DNA from: Aedes albopictus
Lineage: Eukaryota; Arthropoda; Insecta; Diptera; Culicidae
Assembly (NCBI RefSeq): GCF_035046485.1
Contig: NC_085138.1
Coordinates: 275,943,694-276,007,693, forward strand
DNA: 64,000 nucleotides
Direction: 5' to 3'
In this document: positions 25,173 to 35,947 of the stretch, piece after piece
Numbering within the stretch: the first letter of the stretch is position 1
Layout of the letters: each line of letters starts with the position of its first letter
Made by a program: the position numbers and the translations under genes
Notes under the pieces: model-generated
The model's input: the letters and a program-made list of their open reading frames with translations, nothing else
Told to the model about the DNA's origin: nothing
Database searches by the model: none

Positions 25173-28100
25173 ATTCATTCATTTATTTAGTTAACATCAA
25201 ATTCATGATAATACTGAATCAACAATTTGCCGCCATAATACTCGATTTGCAGCTGCAGCTCTCCAACGTCGGTCACGTCCAACAATCGCCAGATCACGCT
25301 CTACCTGGTCCGCCCATCGTGCTCTCTGCGCTCCACGCCTTCTTGTACCAACCGGATGGTTAGCAAACACCAACTTTGCAGGGTTGTTGTCCGGCATTCT
25401 TGCAACATGCCCTGCCCATCGTATCCTTCCGGCTTTGACCACTTTCTGGATGCTGGGTTCGCCGTAAAGTGCAGCGAGCTCGTGGTTCATCCTTCTCCGC
25501 CACACACCGTTCTCCTGCACGCCGCCGAAGATCGTCCTTAGCACGCGTCGCTCGAAAACTCCAAGTGCTTGCAGGTCCACCTCGAGCATCGTCCATGTCT
25601 CGTGTCCGTAGAGAACCACCGGTCTTATTAACGTCTTGTACATGGTACATTTGGTGCGGGGGTGAATCTTTTTTGACCGCAGTTTCTTCTGGAGCCCATA
25701 GTAGGCACGACTTCCACTGATGATGCGCCTTCGTATTTCACGGCTCACGTTATTGTCAGCCGTTAGCAAGGAACCGAGGTAGACGAATTCTTCTACCACC
25801 TCGAAAGTATCCCCGTCTATCGTAACATTGCTGCCAAGGCTTGTCCTGTCTCGCTCAGTCCCACCTACCAGCATGTACTTTGTCTTAGCCGCATTCACCA
25901 CCAGTCCGACCTTTGCTGCTTCACGTTTTAGGCGGGTGTACTGTTCTGCCACCGTTCCAAATGTTCTAGCAATAATATCCATGTCATCCGCAAAACAGAC
26001 AAATTGGCTGGATTTCGTGAAGATCGTACCCCGGCTGTTGAGCCCGGCTCGTCGCATAACACCTTCCAGGGCGATGTTGAATAGTAGGCAGGAAAGTCCA
26101 TCACCTTGTCGTAGTCCCCGTCGAGATTCAAATGAACTGGATAGTTCACCCGAAATCCTTACGCTGTTCTGCACACCGTCCATCGTTGCTCTTATCATTC
26201 TAGTCAGCTTCCCGGGAAAGCTGTTCTCGTCCATAATTTTCCATAGCTCTGTGCGGTCGATACTGTCGTATGCCGCTTTGAAGTCGATGAACAGGTGATG
26301 CATTGGGACCTGGTATTCACGGCATTTCTGGAGGATTTGCCGTACGGTGAAGATCTGGTCCGTTGTCGACCGGCCGTCGATGAAACCGGCTTGGTAACTT
26401 CCCACGAACTCATTTACTTTAGGTGAAAGACGACGGAAGATGATCTGGGATAGCACTTTATAGGCGGCATTCAAAATAGTGATCGCTCGAAAGTTCTCAC
26501 ACATTAACTTGTCGCCTTTCTTGTGGATGGGACAAATTATCCCTTCCTTCCACTCCTCCGGTAGCTGTTCGGTTTCCCAGATCTTGACTACTAACTGGTA
26601 CAGACAGGTGGCCAACTTTTCCGGGCCCATCTTGATGAGTTCTGCTGCGATACCGACCTTACCAGCCGCTTTGTTGTTTTTGAGCTGGTGGATGGCATCC
26701 TTAACTTCCCTCAGCGTGGGAGTTGGTTCGTTCCCGTCCTCTGCTGCACCAACATAGTCATTTCCTCCGCTGCCTTGGTCCTGCGTGCCTACATTCTCTT
26801 CGCCATTCAGGTGCTCGTCGAAGTGCTGCTTCCACCTATCAATCACCTCACGTTTGTCCGTCAGGAGGCTCCCTTCCTTATCCCTGCAGATTTCGGCTTG
26901 CGGCACGTAGCCTTTGCGGGATGCGTTCAGCTTCTGGTAGAACTTGCGTGTTTCCTGTGAACGGCACAGCAGTTCCATTTCCTCGCACTCCGCTTCTTCC
27001 AGACGGCGCTTTTTCTCCCGGAAGAGACGGGTCTGCTGCTTCCGCCTCTGTCTGTATCGCTCCACATTCTGTCGGGTTTCATGCTGCAGCATTACCGCCC
27101 GCGCTGCATCCTTCTCCTCCAGAACCGCTCTGCACTCCTCGTCGAACCAATCGTTTCGTCGACTCCGTTCTACGTACCCGATAGTGCTCTCGGCTGCGTT
27201 GTTGATGGCTGCTTTGACTGTACTCCAGCAGTCCTCTAGAGGGGCCACATCGAGCACACCCTCGTCCGGCAACGCTGCCTCGAGATTCTGCGCGTATGCG
27301 GTGGCGACATCCGGTTGCTTCAGTCGCTCTAGATCGTACCGGGGCGGCCGCCGGTAATGTACGTTGTTAATAACGAAGAGTTTTGGGCGCAATTTAACCA
27401 TCACCAGGTGATCAGAGTCGATATTAGCGCCACGATAGGTCCTGACGTCGATAATGTCGGAGAAGTTCCGTCCATCAATCAGAACGTGGTCGATTTGCGA
27501 TTCCGTTTGTTGTGGTGATCTCCAGGTGTAACGATACGGGAGGCTATGCTGGAAGAAGGTGCTACGAATGGCCATGTTCTTGGAGGCGGCGAAATCGATG
27601 AGGCGTAGGCCATTTTCGTTCGTCAGCTGGTGGGCGCTGAACTTTCCAATCGTCGGTCTGAATTCCTCCTCCTGGCCTACCTGAGCGTTTAGATCCCCGA
27701 TGATGATCTTGACGTCGTGGTTTGGGCAGCGGTCGTACTCGCATTCGAGCTGCGCGTAAAATGCGTCTTTGTCATCATCAGTGCTTCCGGAGTGAGGGCT
27801 GTGCACGTTTATTATGCTAATGTTGAAGAATCGGCCCTTGATCCTCAACCTGCACATTCTTTCGTCGATCGGCCACCAACCGATCACGCGCCTCTGCATG
27901 TCGCCCATCACTATAAAAGCTGTTCCCAGCTCACGTGTGTTGCCGCAACTCTGGTAGATGGTATGATTACCTCTAAACGTTCGCACCATAGATCCTGTCC
28001 AACACACCTCCTGCAGCGCTACGATTCCGAACCCGCGGTCCTTCAGTATATCGGCGAGTATGCGGGTGCTCCCGATGAAGTTGAGAGATCTGCAGTTCCA

Positions 28101-28230
28101 CGTACCGAGCTTCCAATCGCAAGTCCCTTTTCGTCGCTGTGGTCGTCGCCATTGGTATCGGTTCGCATTCTTCTCTTGTTGATTTTCCGGTGCTAGACTT
28201 TTTTACGGCTGGCTCGCAGGGCCTGACACC
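25173..28230 (-). mobile_element. RTE-clade (JAM1-like) retrotransposon, youngest copy
   Basis: Flanked by an exact 12-bp direct repeat, AAGTTGACTATC (25161-25172 and 28231-28242), whose duplication splits the reading frame of the older RTE. On the minus strand the 5' end is GGTGTCAGGCCC and the 3' end a short TAAATGAATGAATGA-like tail, as usual for RTE elements, which lack poly-A. The 5' end is at or just inside the leader seen in copy 3 at 36540. It holds the long coding region 25203-28202. Confidence 0.93.
25203..28202 (-). CDS. RTE retrotransposon endonuclease-reverse transcriptase
   Basis: An open frame of 999 codons with no stop or frameshift visible. APE endonuclease nicks target DNA: WKLGTWNCRSLN near the start, then GDLNAQVG, SQIDHVLIDG and NIDSDHLV. 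Reverse transcriptase copies the element RNA at the nick: YKVLSQIIFRRL, AGFIDGRSTTDQIFTVRQIL, HHLFIDFKAAYDSIDR, GLRQGDGLSCLLFNIALEG and the catalytic FADD box in FVCFADDMDII. The C-terminal part has RIRWAGHVARMP and ends IVDSVLS. The expected start ATG (present in copy 3 as MVTENQQQ) is replaced here, and the first in-frame ATG is inside the endonuclease (about 27990), so full-length protein may not be made. One residue (Tyr) is missing in SDHYLV relative to copy 3. Confidence 0.92.
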   Translation of the reverse strand, partial: KSLAPENQQEKNANRYQWRRPQRRKGTCDWKLGTWNCRSLNFIGSTRILADILKDRGFGIVALQEVCWTGSMVRTFRGNHTIYQSCGNTRELGTAFIVMGDMQRRVIGWWPIDERMCRLRIKGRFFNISIINVHSPHSGSTDDDKDAFYAQLECEYDRCPNHDVKIIIGDLNAQVGQEEEFRPTIGKFSAHQLTNENGLRLIDFAASKNMAIRSTFFQHSLPYRYTWRSPQQTESQIDHVLIDGRNFSDIIDVRTYRGANIDSDHLVMVKLRPKLFVINNVHYRRPPRYDLERLKQPDVATAYAQNLEAALPDEGVLDVAPLEDCWSTVKAAINNAAESTIGYVERSRRNDWFDEECRAVLEEKDAARAVMLQHETRQNVERYRQRRKQQTRLFREKKRRLEEAECEEMELLCRSQETRKFYQKLNASRKGYVPQAEICRDKEGSLLTDKREVIDRWKQHFDEHLNGEENVGTQDQGSGGNDYVGAAEDGNEPTPTLREVKDAIHQLKNNKAAGKVGIAAELIKMGPEKLATCLYQLVVKIWETEQLPEEWKEGIICPIHKKGDKLMCENFRAITILNAAYKVLSQIIFRRLSPKVNEFVGSYQAGFIDGRSTTDQIFTVRQILQKCREYQVPMHHLFIDFKAAYDSIDRTELWKIMDENSFPGKLTRMIRATMDGVQNSVRISGELSSSFESRRGLRQGDGLSCLLFNIALEGVMRRAGLNSRGTIFTKSSQFVCFADDMDIIARTFGTVAEQYTRLKREAAKVGLVVNAAKTKYMLVGGTERDRTSLGSNVTIDGDTFEVVEEFVYLGSLLTADNNVSREIRRRIISGSRAYYGLQKKLRSKKIHPRTKCTMYKTLIRPVVLYGHETWTMLEVDLQALGVFERRVLRTIFGGVQENGVWRRRMNHELAALYGEPSIQKVVKAGRIRWAGHVARMPDNNPAKLVFANHPVGTRRRGAQRARWADQVERDLAIVGRDRRWRAAAANRVLWRQIVDSVLS

Positions 28231-28242
28231 AAGTTGACTATC

Positions 28243-28500
28243 AACAAAACGCTGATTAGACCGGTAGTCCTCTATGGAATTTCCTCTGAAATCCAGACAG
28301 TAATTTATAGAGAACTCCATCAGGCATTCCTGGAGGCATTACAAGAGAAATCTTTTTAGAAACCCTCGTAAAATTCGTAAGTTTCAGCGGATATTAATAC
28401 TAGCATTGCTGCAGACATTTTACTGGCATTTCTGAAGCATTTTTAGCTGGATTTTCTCTAGCAATTGCTCTTGGTGTCCTCTAAGAACGCTAGTGACTGC
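28243..28500. repeat. RTE tail piece, then degenerate GGAATTCC-type repeat
   Basis: The first about 37 bp complete the outer RTE (NKTLIRPVVLYG). From about 28280 the DNA becomes the loose AAATCC/GGCATTCCTGGAGG repeat seen elsewhere in the window. Confidence 0.6.
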
Positions 28501-29099
28501 AATTGCATAAGGTATGAGATCAATATGGATCAAACAAGGTAACCCAAGTAACACGACTTGTTTCGAAGCCAGTAAAAGCAACCGTAGTGCAATTTATTTA
28601 CTGTCCGTATTATAGATGATAACAACACAATTGCTTCTTCTTTGAAACTCAAAAAGCGCATATTCTGAATCGTTCTGCAACTTGAATGAAAGGGAATGAT
28701 ACAAAAATGGAAAACAGATTTTGTCCAGACTCGAACCATGGACACCAGGAGTATTAACTACTCACCTTACATACTACACCAAACGCACTGGGGGAGAATT
28801 GGTGCTCACCACACCTTGAGAGCTATAAAATATATTCAAATCCGTTAGGTATTCGTTGAACGGCGAGATGGGACTGCTGCGCCGTTCTTGAGCAAAACGG
28901 AAGTTGTATCAAAAACTCAACGCATCCCTCAACCTTTTTTTTTGAAGACAAATAAACCATAGACACTGATAAAATCATGATAACACATTGATTTCGAAAA
29001 AAAAAACGAAAGGATTGTTTGCTCCACTTTTTATATTACGAATAATTTTCGAGATAAAACACTTTTATTTTTGAATTCACCTGTTATTTCTAGTATTTA
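28501..29099. other. Spacer with a possible element end at 28548
   Basis: CCCAAGTAACACGACTTGT at about 28548 resembles the termini at 6141 and 39843, but no matching right end was found. No gene is supported. Confidence 0.3.
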
Positions 29100-29592
29100 G
29101 GGTAAGTGTGCCCATCGTTGTGGTATTAAGGTAAATTCATTTTAAAAACAATGATCGTACCATCTAATGATGGGTTGCAAAACGTTAGTTTGTAGTTTTC
29201 TATCCAAATTTGCTTGGAAAAATATAAAAACTATCGTTTCTCTCTGTTTTTGATCATAAATCGCTTACCACAACATTAGGCACACTGTTCCTATTATGGA
29301 AGTAAAATTTAATTTTGGCTCCTATTGTTGCGGTATCCCATTGAAATCATATGGGATACCGCAACATTAGGAACACTACCGCAACAATAGGAACACAGCA
29401 GCAAAAAATTTAAGGAAAATATTTTTTTTAATAGGTTTTTGGGCAAATCTTAAGCACACAAATGGTGCAATCTCATAATTTAAGCATAATACATCTATTA
29501 AAAATGCCTTTTGGTAACATTTCAGTCGAAAAAGTGCTCAATTGCCACTACTGCAACATTAGGTACTACCACAACGAAGGGAACAATTACCC
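29100..29592. mobile_element. TA-flanked element with GGGTAAGTG ends
   Basis: TA lies on both sides (29098-29099, 29593-29594). Ends GGGTAAGTGTGCCCATCGTT and the complement of GGGTAATTGTTCCCTTCGTT. Several internal copies of 'caacattaggaacac' and its complement form a foldback. It ends 17 bp short of the gene C stop codon, so it lies in, or has replaced, the 3' UTR. Ends resemble those of 57993-59406. Confidence 0.75.
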
Positions 29593-29609
29593 TATGTTAC
29601 TTCTACTTA

Positions 29610-30886
29610 TCAATCTAACTCCAACTTTCGAAACGATCCAACCGTTCCGAACAAATCTTTTTCCTCTGCTATTGGATTCGTTGTTCTTCGTTTGCTTTCA
29701 TCTACACCTAAACTTTGATCATGGATCAAATAGTCCCGGTTATCAATCAGTCTTTGTTCCCAATCATCAACAAACTGTTGCACTGGTCCCAAGTCTCCTC
29801 CATATTCCGTCGGGAGGATCGATTTTGGGAAATACTTATGCAATGATTCTAAGCTAGATCCATGCGAAATTATCTGGAAATAAACAACAAAAAATCGATA
29901 AATGAGTGGCGTCTACCCGAGGCTTCGTGACCGATAAGCAATAATACACAGTGAATGATTTTCCTATACATATTGAGATAGCGTGACGATTATATTGAGG
30001 CGTTTATCTCAATACCAGCTGGCTAAACATGTTTGAACCATATGTCGTGTCGTATACTATTTACAATGTTCCGCTTACCGTTTTATCGCGATTCTTCTGC
30101 GTCATCAAACTTTTGAATACATTTATCACAATATCAAATCCTTTAGGAGTGTTAATGAAATGGAATCCTTTTTGTCTTAACGGACATCCCTGTTGGTTTA
30201 GAATGGCAGCCTTCTTCAGAAACGAAATGTTAAAGTTGAAGAAATGAGAGCTGGATGAACTACCCAGATCGATAATTGCTGTTTCACCACAGATCACCAA
30301 TTGGTCGTCGTCTCGAAACTGTACATCGCCAATCATTGTGAATACCTTAAGTATATCGGGAAAATCACAAACATCTCCATCAAATGCATTTCCACGGATG
30401 AGCATTATCTTAGGGTCATCTGGATTTATCGTTTTCGGGAGTGGTACAGACACACTGAAAATTCAGTACAAAAGTATTGAAACCCTTTTCTTTATGCAAA
30501 CTGATGAAATTCATACCCCATCTTGATCACCTTCCGAATAAACGGGTCCAATGGATCCCTGTTGGCCATGACCTCTGGCAACACCGATCGAATTGAATAA
30601 TAAATGTCCATCTTTTCCTTCACCCGCTGAATGCTGTGCTTGCAAGCTCGAAGAAAGCCAATCAAAAATTGGTCATCATTCCTGCCACGGATGTGTTCCG
30701 ATTGTTTCATCCAGGTGCGAATGGCCTCCAATTCACCGGCGATAAGTTTTTCATTTTCATTCAGCTCTGCCTTGGCTTTTCTTGCTAAAACATTCGATAT
30801 GGGGCGAATTTCAAGATCTGTCTAAATAAAACAATGGAGGGTATTCAGTCAATGTAAATAGCTTATCTCACACCATTGCTTACCAT
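29610..30886 (-). CDS. CRAL-TRIO domain protein C (alpha-tocopherol-transfer-protein-like)
   Basis: Model: complement(join(29610..29873, 30079..30454, 30517..30821, 30884..30886)), 315 aa. The initiator ATG alone ends the first coding exon (ATG|GTAAGC) and splices to ACA, giving MTDLEIRPIS, which matches the family N-terminus; no in-frame ATG exists otherwise. Features in order: NDDQFLIGFLRACKHSIQR, MGVSVPLPK across a phase-2 intron shared with D and E, AIIDLGSSSSSHFFNFNISF, KGFHFINTPKGFDI, IISHGSSLES after the intron shared with A, B and D, LPTEYGG (249-254), and the tail LFGTVGSFRKLELD. It is the most divergent of A-C: the RPGRPK segment of A and B is absent and four Ser replace the usual loop. 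Likely a soluble lipid carrier; ligand unknown. Confidence 0.87.
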
Positions 30887-31110
30887 TTTTACTGGAGATA
30901 TTTCCGCCCAAGTTGACTGCCTAACTACAAATGAATCAGCATTCTGGCGGATATTTTCGCAAATGTCATGGATGCTATCTCTGCTGTTGAATTTCTCATT
31001 GGGGTACTTTATTGATGGAATTGTGCTAAATTTGTGTGTAACCACGTGCGATTAGATAAGATAGGCTCGTGATGCTGTAGCTTGTTAACAATGTCTTATC
31101 TTGTAATATT
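30887..31110 (-). promoter_or_regulatory. Promoter region of gene C with paired GATA sites
   Basis: Upstream of the ATG on the minus strand lie TTAGATAAGATAG (plus 31053-31065) and TCTTATCTTG (plus 31094-31103), opposed GATA-factor consensus sites about 40 bp apart, plus a CACGTG E-box at 31043-31048. No clear TATA box. Function is inferred from motif and position only. Confidence 0.4.
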
Positions 31111-31606
31111 TCATGGCTTGGCATATTGAGCCTTGTATTTACAGTAGGGTTGGTCATTGTGGTAAAAACTTTATAGCGTTTCTGGTTGGTGGTCTCAAAT
31201 TATTCGCTAGAACTTTATTTTTAGACTTCTTAAAGTTTAAGAAGTCTATCTATTTGACATAGCGCTTCGAAGTGATTGTGCAATAGACTGGCCCAAATAC
31301 AAAAATGTCGAAAAATTCTACGGGGCACCCTCTAGAATCGTGACTTTGGATGAGAAGAACAATCTGTGAAAGATTCAGCTCAATCGGTTAAAAATTGAGC
31401 TGGCGCAAATGAGTTGAAGGTTTGTATGGGATGTTCAGTCGAAATATATGGGAAATTGGATGACCTCCAGTCTCTCATTCAGCACGCCGGTTTAGCGAGT
31501 TCGATTTGGCTCAGAATTGAAAGAATGGTAGTTGAGACCCTAAGGAACATCTTTGTAGAAGGTCATATCATGATAAAACTTAATTTAGTAGCAGTTTCAG
31601 CTAAAG

Positions 31607-31809
31607 CATGGTTTCCCAAACTGTGGGTCGCGACCCCCCAGGGGGGTCGCCGGCGTTCATCCAGGGGGTCGCGAGGGACAGTAAAATATTTTACTGCAAC
31701 AGACAACAAATGAGAGAATTTCTATGGGGGGGGGGGGGGGGGGGGGTTGCGAAAACTACGTCAGCTGGCAAAAGGGGGTCACGCGACCTGAAAGTTTGGG
31801 AACCTATCT
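31607..31809. mobile_element. hAT-like MITE (CCCAAACTGTGGGTCGCGACC type)
   Basis: Flanked by GCTAAAG on both sides (31600-31606, 31810-31816). The left end CATGGTTTCCCAAACTGTGG and right end CTGAAAGTTTGGGAACC are inverted and resemble widespread hAT MITEs with 'ggttcccaaactgtgggtcgcgacc' ends. A G tract of about 22 lies at 31725-31746. Confidence 0.65.
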
Positions 31810-31820
31810 GCTAAAGGAAG

Positions 31821-32071
31821 CAGGGTGAAGACATCTTCCCCCGTTTACTCTCGGTTGTTATATACAGCACGTGTTCATCGGTCGAAGCTTGCGTGCTACA
31901 TCATAGGCAGCTATGTAATTCTTCATTGCCTTGATACCCATCCACGTGCGTGAGCAATGGAAATAATGAAGGACAACCAAGCCGCCTATGATGTAGTGTG
32001 CAGGTTTCGAACCGCAAACACGAGCTGCATGTAACAACCGAGAGTAAACGGGGGAAGATGTCCTCACCCTA
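31821..32071. mobile_element. 251-bp MITE, ends CAGGGTGAAGACATCTTCC
   Basis: The left end CAGGGTGAAGACATCTTCCC and the right complement GGGTGAGGACATCTTCCCCC, followed by CGTTTACTCTCGGTTGTTA on each arm, make inverted arms of about 45 bp, with weaker pairing further in (CATCATAGGC / GCCTATGATG). Non-coding. Confidence 0.75.
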
Positions 32072-32153
32072 CTTTCATTAGCTGAAACAGTAACTAAATT
32101 AAGTTTCATCATGGTATGGTCTTCTACAAAGTTGTTCCTTAGGGTCTCAACTA

Positions 32154-32934
32154 CCGTAAACCGGGGTCAAATTGATCAGCGGGGCGAAATTGATCATTTG
32201 GGTACTACATTATAATTACATACCAGGAACTTCTAAGCGTCGTAATGATTTTAAACTTTTTATGTCATCTGATTCGAAGATGTCTAGAGATGAGAGTAGA
32301 CTTTTATTTGTTTAGAAAAAAGTTAGTTTTGCCTTATTTTTTTAGGAATTTGCAATGTATTTCTCATTTAGCTGAAATCATTGCTTCTAAACAATCGATT
32401 GCCACTAGGACTTCCCGTAAATTTTATGTTTTAACATTTTTGTGGAGCCTTGGTTGGAAAGTTATGAAGCTATTCTAAATTTGAATAAGTAAAAAAAAGT
32501 TCCTTTTTGACAAAAAAGTCATTTATTGTAACAAAAAACACTTATTTTAAAGGAAATTGCCTATCTTTAGGCGTTAAAGGGGAAAGTTCAAAATTTAATT
32601 TTGCGTTTTAAGTGTCAAATTCACTTGTTGTAAGAGTTTTGACGCGTTATTCGGGTTAAGAAGAGCAAAATTAAGTGGATAAGGATTTTTATCTTTTTAA
32701 CCGATGCTTAATTGTATACTGATCAATTTCGCCCCAAAGTGGCATCCTCAATTTTTTGATTTTTGAATTAATTTGACAAAACTTTTAAGCTTGTTGAACA
32801 AAATTCTGTCACATGGTTTCATAGAGATCCACTGGGTACTGATTTTATAGAAATTCTTCATGCAATATTTGAATTGTCACTCATGTTATTCGCAAAAGTT
32901 GTTTTAAAGTGATCAATTTGACCCCGGATTACGG
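32154..32934. mobile_element. TA-flanked element, ends CCGTAAACCGGGGTCAAATT
   Basis: TA at 32152-32153 and 32935-32936; inverted ends CCGTAAACCGGGGTCAAATT and the complement of CCGTAATCCGGGGTCAAATT, with GGGGCGAAATTGATCA repeated inside (32181 and, inverted, about 32720). Non-autonomous Tc1/mariner-like. Confidence 0.8.
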
Positions 32935-33479
32935 TACCATTCTTTCAGTTCTGAGTCAAATCAAACTCGCCAAACCGGCGTGTCGTATCAGAGACTGGAG
33001 GTCATCCAATTTCCCATATATTTGGACTGAACATCCCATACAAACCTTCAACTCATTTGCGCCAGCGCAGTTTTTAACCGATTGAGCTGAATCTTTCACA
33101 AATTGTTCTTCTCATCCAAAGTCACGATTCTAGAGGGTGCCCCGTGAATTTTGAAAACTTTATTTTCGTCTCATACAAATGTGGGCCGGTCTATTGTGCA
33201 ATCACCTACACTGACCACCATTTGCAGCTCCGGCTTTCGATTGTTCACAACTACCACCTCAACCTTTGTAAATGTTTTTTTGAAAAGATGAAGAGGTTTT
33301 GTGCCTTTTTGAGAATGATTTCATAAAGAGAAAAAGGAAATCACTCAAAGGGGCTTCTCCCTCTTTCTAATTTTTTGTTAAAAAAATAAAAACTACACTA
33401 GACCAAACTACCAACTCAGTTTTAAGGTGAGCCAACTTCTATTTTCTGAACTCATCTACTTCTCCACAACCGCAATCGA

Positions 33480-35480
33480 GAACTGCACTATCGTACTGCA
33501 TAGTAGCGAATTCCGTTCCTCTTATGCTGGAGCGCTATCTCGGCTGTCTGTGTTACCGACAGGATAGCGTCTACGGTCGATCTCCCCCTCCGGAAGCCGA
33601 ACTGGTTGCTTGAGAAACCATTTACATCCTCACATTCTGTTGAGGATAATCTTTTCGAGCATCTTCCCCGTCGTGTCGATCAAGCATATTGGTCTACATG
33701 CTGACGGGTCTCCGAGTGGTTTCACGCCTTTGTGAACAGAACCAGACTATGTCGCTTCCAAACCTCTGGGGAAACTCCCTCGTCCAGACATTTCTGCATA
33801 GCAGACTTCAACATCCCAGGAGCCTCTGCAATAGCTGCTTTTAATGCCAAGTTCGGAGCTCCGTCCGGACCTATGCTAAGGGACTTTGGTATCCCCGCAA
33901 GTTCCACATCTGTAACTCTCTCCTCATCGCCAGCTCCAGTCCCTGGCTGCCCTACGAAAGTAGGTCGCGGTAAAGCCCCTCGATGATCCCCTCCAACATC
34001 TCTGGAGATTGCTCTGTAGAAGCCATTACACATCTCGTCTTGGCCATCACGATCCAGGAGGCATCGCCCCACGGATTCGCATTGGCACTCTGACAGAGAC
34101 CCTCAAAGCAGACGTTTTTGCTTGCCCTCTCAGTCTTCTGCGCAATTATGGCAGCGGCGAATACCACCCGCAGTTCATTCAGCTCTTCCTCACTTTGTGC
34201 TCGCACGAAGCACGCGAGAGCACCGCTACCAGCTCGTTACCGCTTAAATCGAGTAGGTTACGCTCATGGCGGAGCGCCTCCCTAAATACCTCGTCGTTGA
34301 AGTATGATATCCTCCACCTACGAGGGTTTACCTTTTTCTCTACCCGCTGCCTGCTGTTGTTGTAGTCGATACTGTAACGAACTGCCAGGTAATCGCTGTG
34401 ACTATAGTTATCGTCTATTCTCCAGTTCGAACTACTTTTTAAGCCAGAACTACAAAAAGTTACATCAATAATAGACTCCACACCATTCCGACTAAAGGTA
34501 CTCATGGTACCGGCATTAGTCATGTAGACATCTAGTATGACCAGTGTCTCTAGCCTTCACTCTGTCAGCACGGTCGTCGTACAGGCCAGCATCGACGTGA
34601 ACTGCTCGATCGGAGGCACGTAACAGCTACCAAAGAAGACACCGTTTACTTTGACGACCACGAAGTAATCATAGGTAGTAAACAGCACATCCTGGATGTG
34701 GTATTTACCCGTCGTCCATATCGCTGACATTTTTTTTTGACCCATCCGAGACCCAATTGCCGTTGCCGGTGGGTACTCTGTATGGGTCCGCTATGATGGC
34801 AATATCTTCCCCATACTCAGAAACCGCTTGACAAAGCAGTTGCTGAGCTGCGTCACAGTGGTTCAGGTTCAGCTACATTATCTGCACTGTGATTAGTTGA
34901 CTACGGCTTTGTTGAAGGCCTTTGACCCCCCGTTGAGTGCCTGTTGTTCGCGGATTTCTCGGAACAAATAATACACATGGGTAGACTCGTGCAGCCTTGT
35001 GCCTTATGGTCTTCGGCGCCACATCGCCTGCACAGCTTGCTCCTGTCAGGGCCTTTGCAGTCCCATGCCTTGAGTCTGATTCCAGACACCTGAAGCGAGC
35101 CTCTGGTGACTCATGAAAGGTCAGATGGCATACTTACCAGCCCCCCTCGATCTTCCCTACTTTAACGGAGTTATTTACGTCCGTTACAGGTAACTGTACC
35201 AAGGCTACTCGTCTCCCTGCCGGCTCCCTCTGTAGCCTCTGCTGTAAGAGCTCTCACCTCGACCCCTTCACCAAGGACCTCTTCCGCCAGACTCTCGTAG
35301 GCGGCACCCATGCATTCCTTGTCGCACTTGATATCAAGGATCATTTAGCTCGTACGAGTACGTTTAATATTGCACACGTTGGCTTCACGAGCTTGTACTT
35401 AGAGCTCGTCCGAGTACTTAGACTGTTAGGTCTTGATGACAAGCGCGTCGCCTTCCACGCTTGGCACCTGCTCTCTTACG
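33480..35480 (-). mobile_element. R1-like non-LTR retrotransposon fragment
   Basis: Minus-strand order: gag-like part (from about 35480), CCHC zinc-knuckle region at 34901-35089 (KLCRRCGAEDHKAQGC then CIICSEK), endonuclease pieces (VPPIEQF, SHSDYLAVRYSI) at 34180-34900, and the start of reverse transcriptase at 33500-34100 (GVSPEVWKRHSLVLF, KPLGDPSACRPICLIDTTGKMLEKII, then a broken NQFGFRKGRST). Frames shift repeatedly and the 3' half is missing. Two-ORF layout and motifs fit the R1/I group rather than RTE. Confidence 0.75.
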
Positions 35481-35505
35481 CCTTCTTGGTTTGACGTCCC
35501 TGACC

Positions 35506-35637
35506 TTAAAAGAAAATCGGGTTAAGTACAAGACACTGAAGACGACCTTACAGTTGAGGTCGAAATGCGTATCTGTCAAAGGATGCAAATTCTTAGTGGA
35601 ATTAAAAGAAAGAGTACTTAACCCGATATTCTTTTTA
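35506..35637. mobile_element. MITE, about 132 bp
   Basis: Ends AAAAGAAAATCGGGTTAAGTAC and the complement of AAAAGAATATCGGGTTAAGTAC (only 20 bases of each compared here). The interior CGAAATGCGTATCTGTCAAAGG is shared with the hairpin element at 321-539. Confidence 0.7.
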
Positions 35638-35789
35638 CTTACAGGCATTCCACTAACAAGCCCAGGTTCATCATCGTCCCTAACCTCCTCAACTAGCGGT
35701 TTTTTATCTTCTCTCTCTTCCGCACAATTGCCGTCCAAGGGGGGTCCTACTCTGTGATTGCTGAGGTCCTAACAACGATCGCAACCCCC

Positions 35790-35947
35790 TGCCCAGTCAA
35801 CACACGATCGCATATGATGTTGAATAGGATGCAAAAGAGGAGGCGATATGCGTACACTTTACACACGGTAAAATGGAAGCATGTACGCATATGGCCTCCA
35901 CTTTAGCATCCTATTCAACATCGTATAAGACTTTGTGTTAGCTGGGT
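35790..35947. mobile_element. Hairpin MITE, about 158 bp
   Basis: Left arm GCCCAGTCAACACACGATC...ATGTTGAATAGGATGC pairs with right arm GCATCCTATTCAACATCGTA...TGTTAGCTGGGT. Central complementarity includes GATATGCGTAC / GTACGCATATGG. Confidence 0.75.

Larger units (their letters stand above)
31272..33205. mobile_element. Palindromic element holding three nested insertions
   Basis: Outer ends GTGATTGTGCAATAGAC (31272) and GTCTATTGTGCAATCAC (33205) are complementary, and the arms continue for about 340 bp (GGGGCACCCTCTAGAATCG, CCAGTCTCTCATTCAG-like, GGTAGTTGAGACCCTAAGG), on the right resuming after insert 32154-32934. Inserts: 31607-31809, 31821-32071, 32154-32934. Removing the last restores ...GTCTCAACTACCATTCTTTC, complementary to the left arm, which proves the order of events. 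No transposase seen. Confidence 0.8.

Noticed and set aside
25828..26298. Plus-strand open frames over 25.3-27.4 kb
   Set aside because: Shadows of the minus-strand RTE coding region, with reversed codon bias and no motifs.
24600..28000. Host gene for a 'craniofacial development protein 2-like' endonuclease
   Set aside because: Such annotations usually reflect RTE endonuclease; TSD, reverse transcriptase and 3' tail show it is an element.
31725..31746. G homopolymer as a G-quadruplex regulator
   Set aside because: It is an expanded G run inside a hAT-like MITE, similar runs at 6-18 and 16518 lie in other repeats, and run length is prone to sequencing error.
34179..34523. Independent host protein of 114 aa
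   Set aside because: Contains the endonuclease text SHSDYLAVRYSI and lies in order with R1-like gag and reverse-transcriptase pieces.
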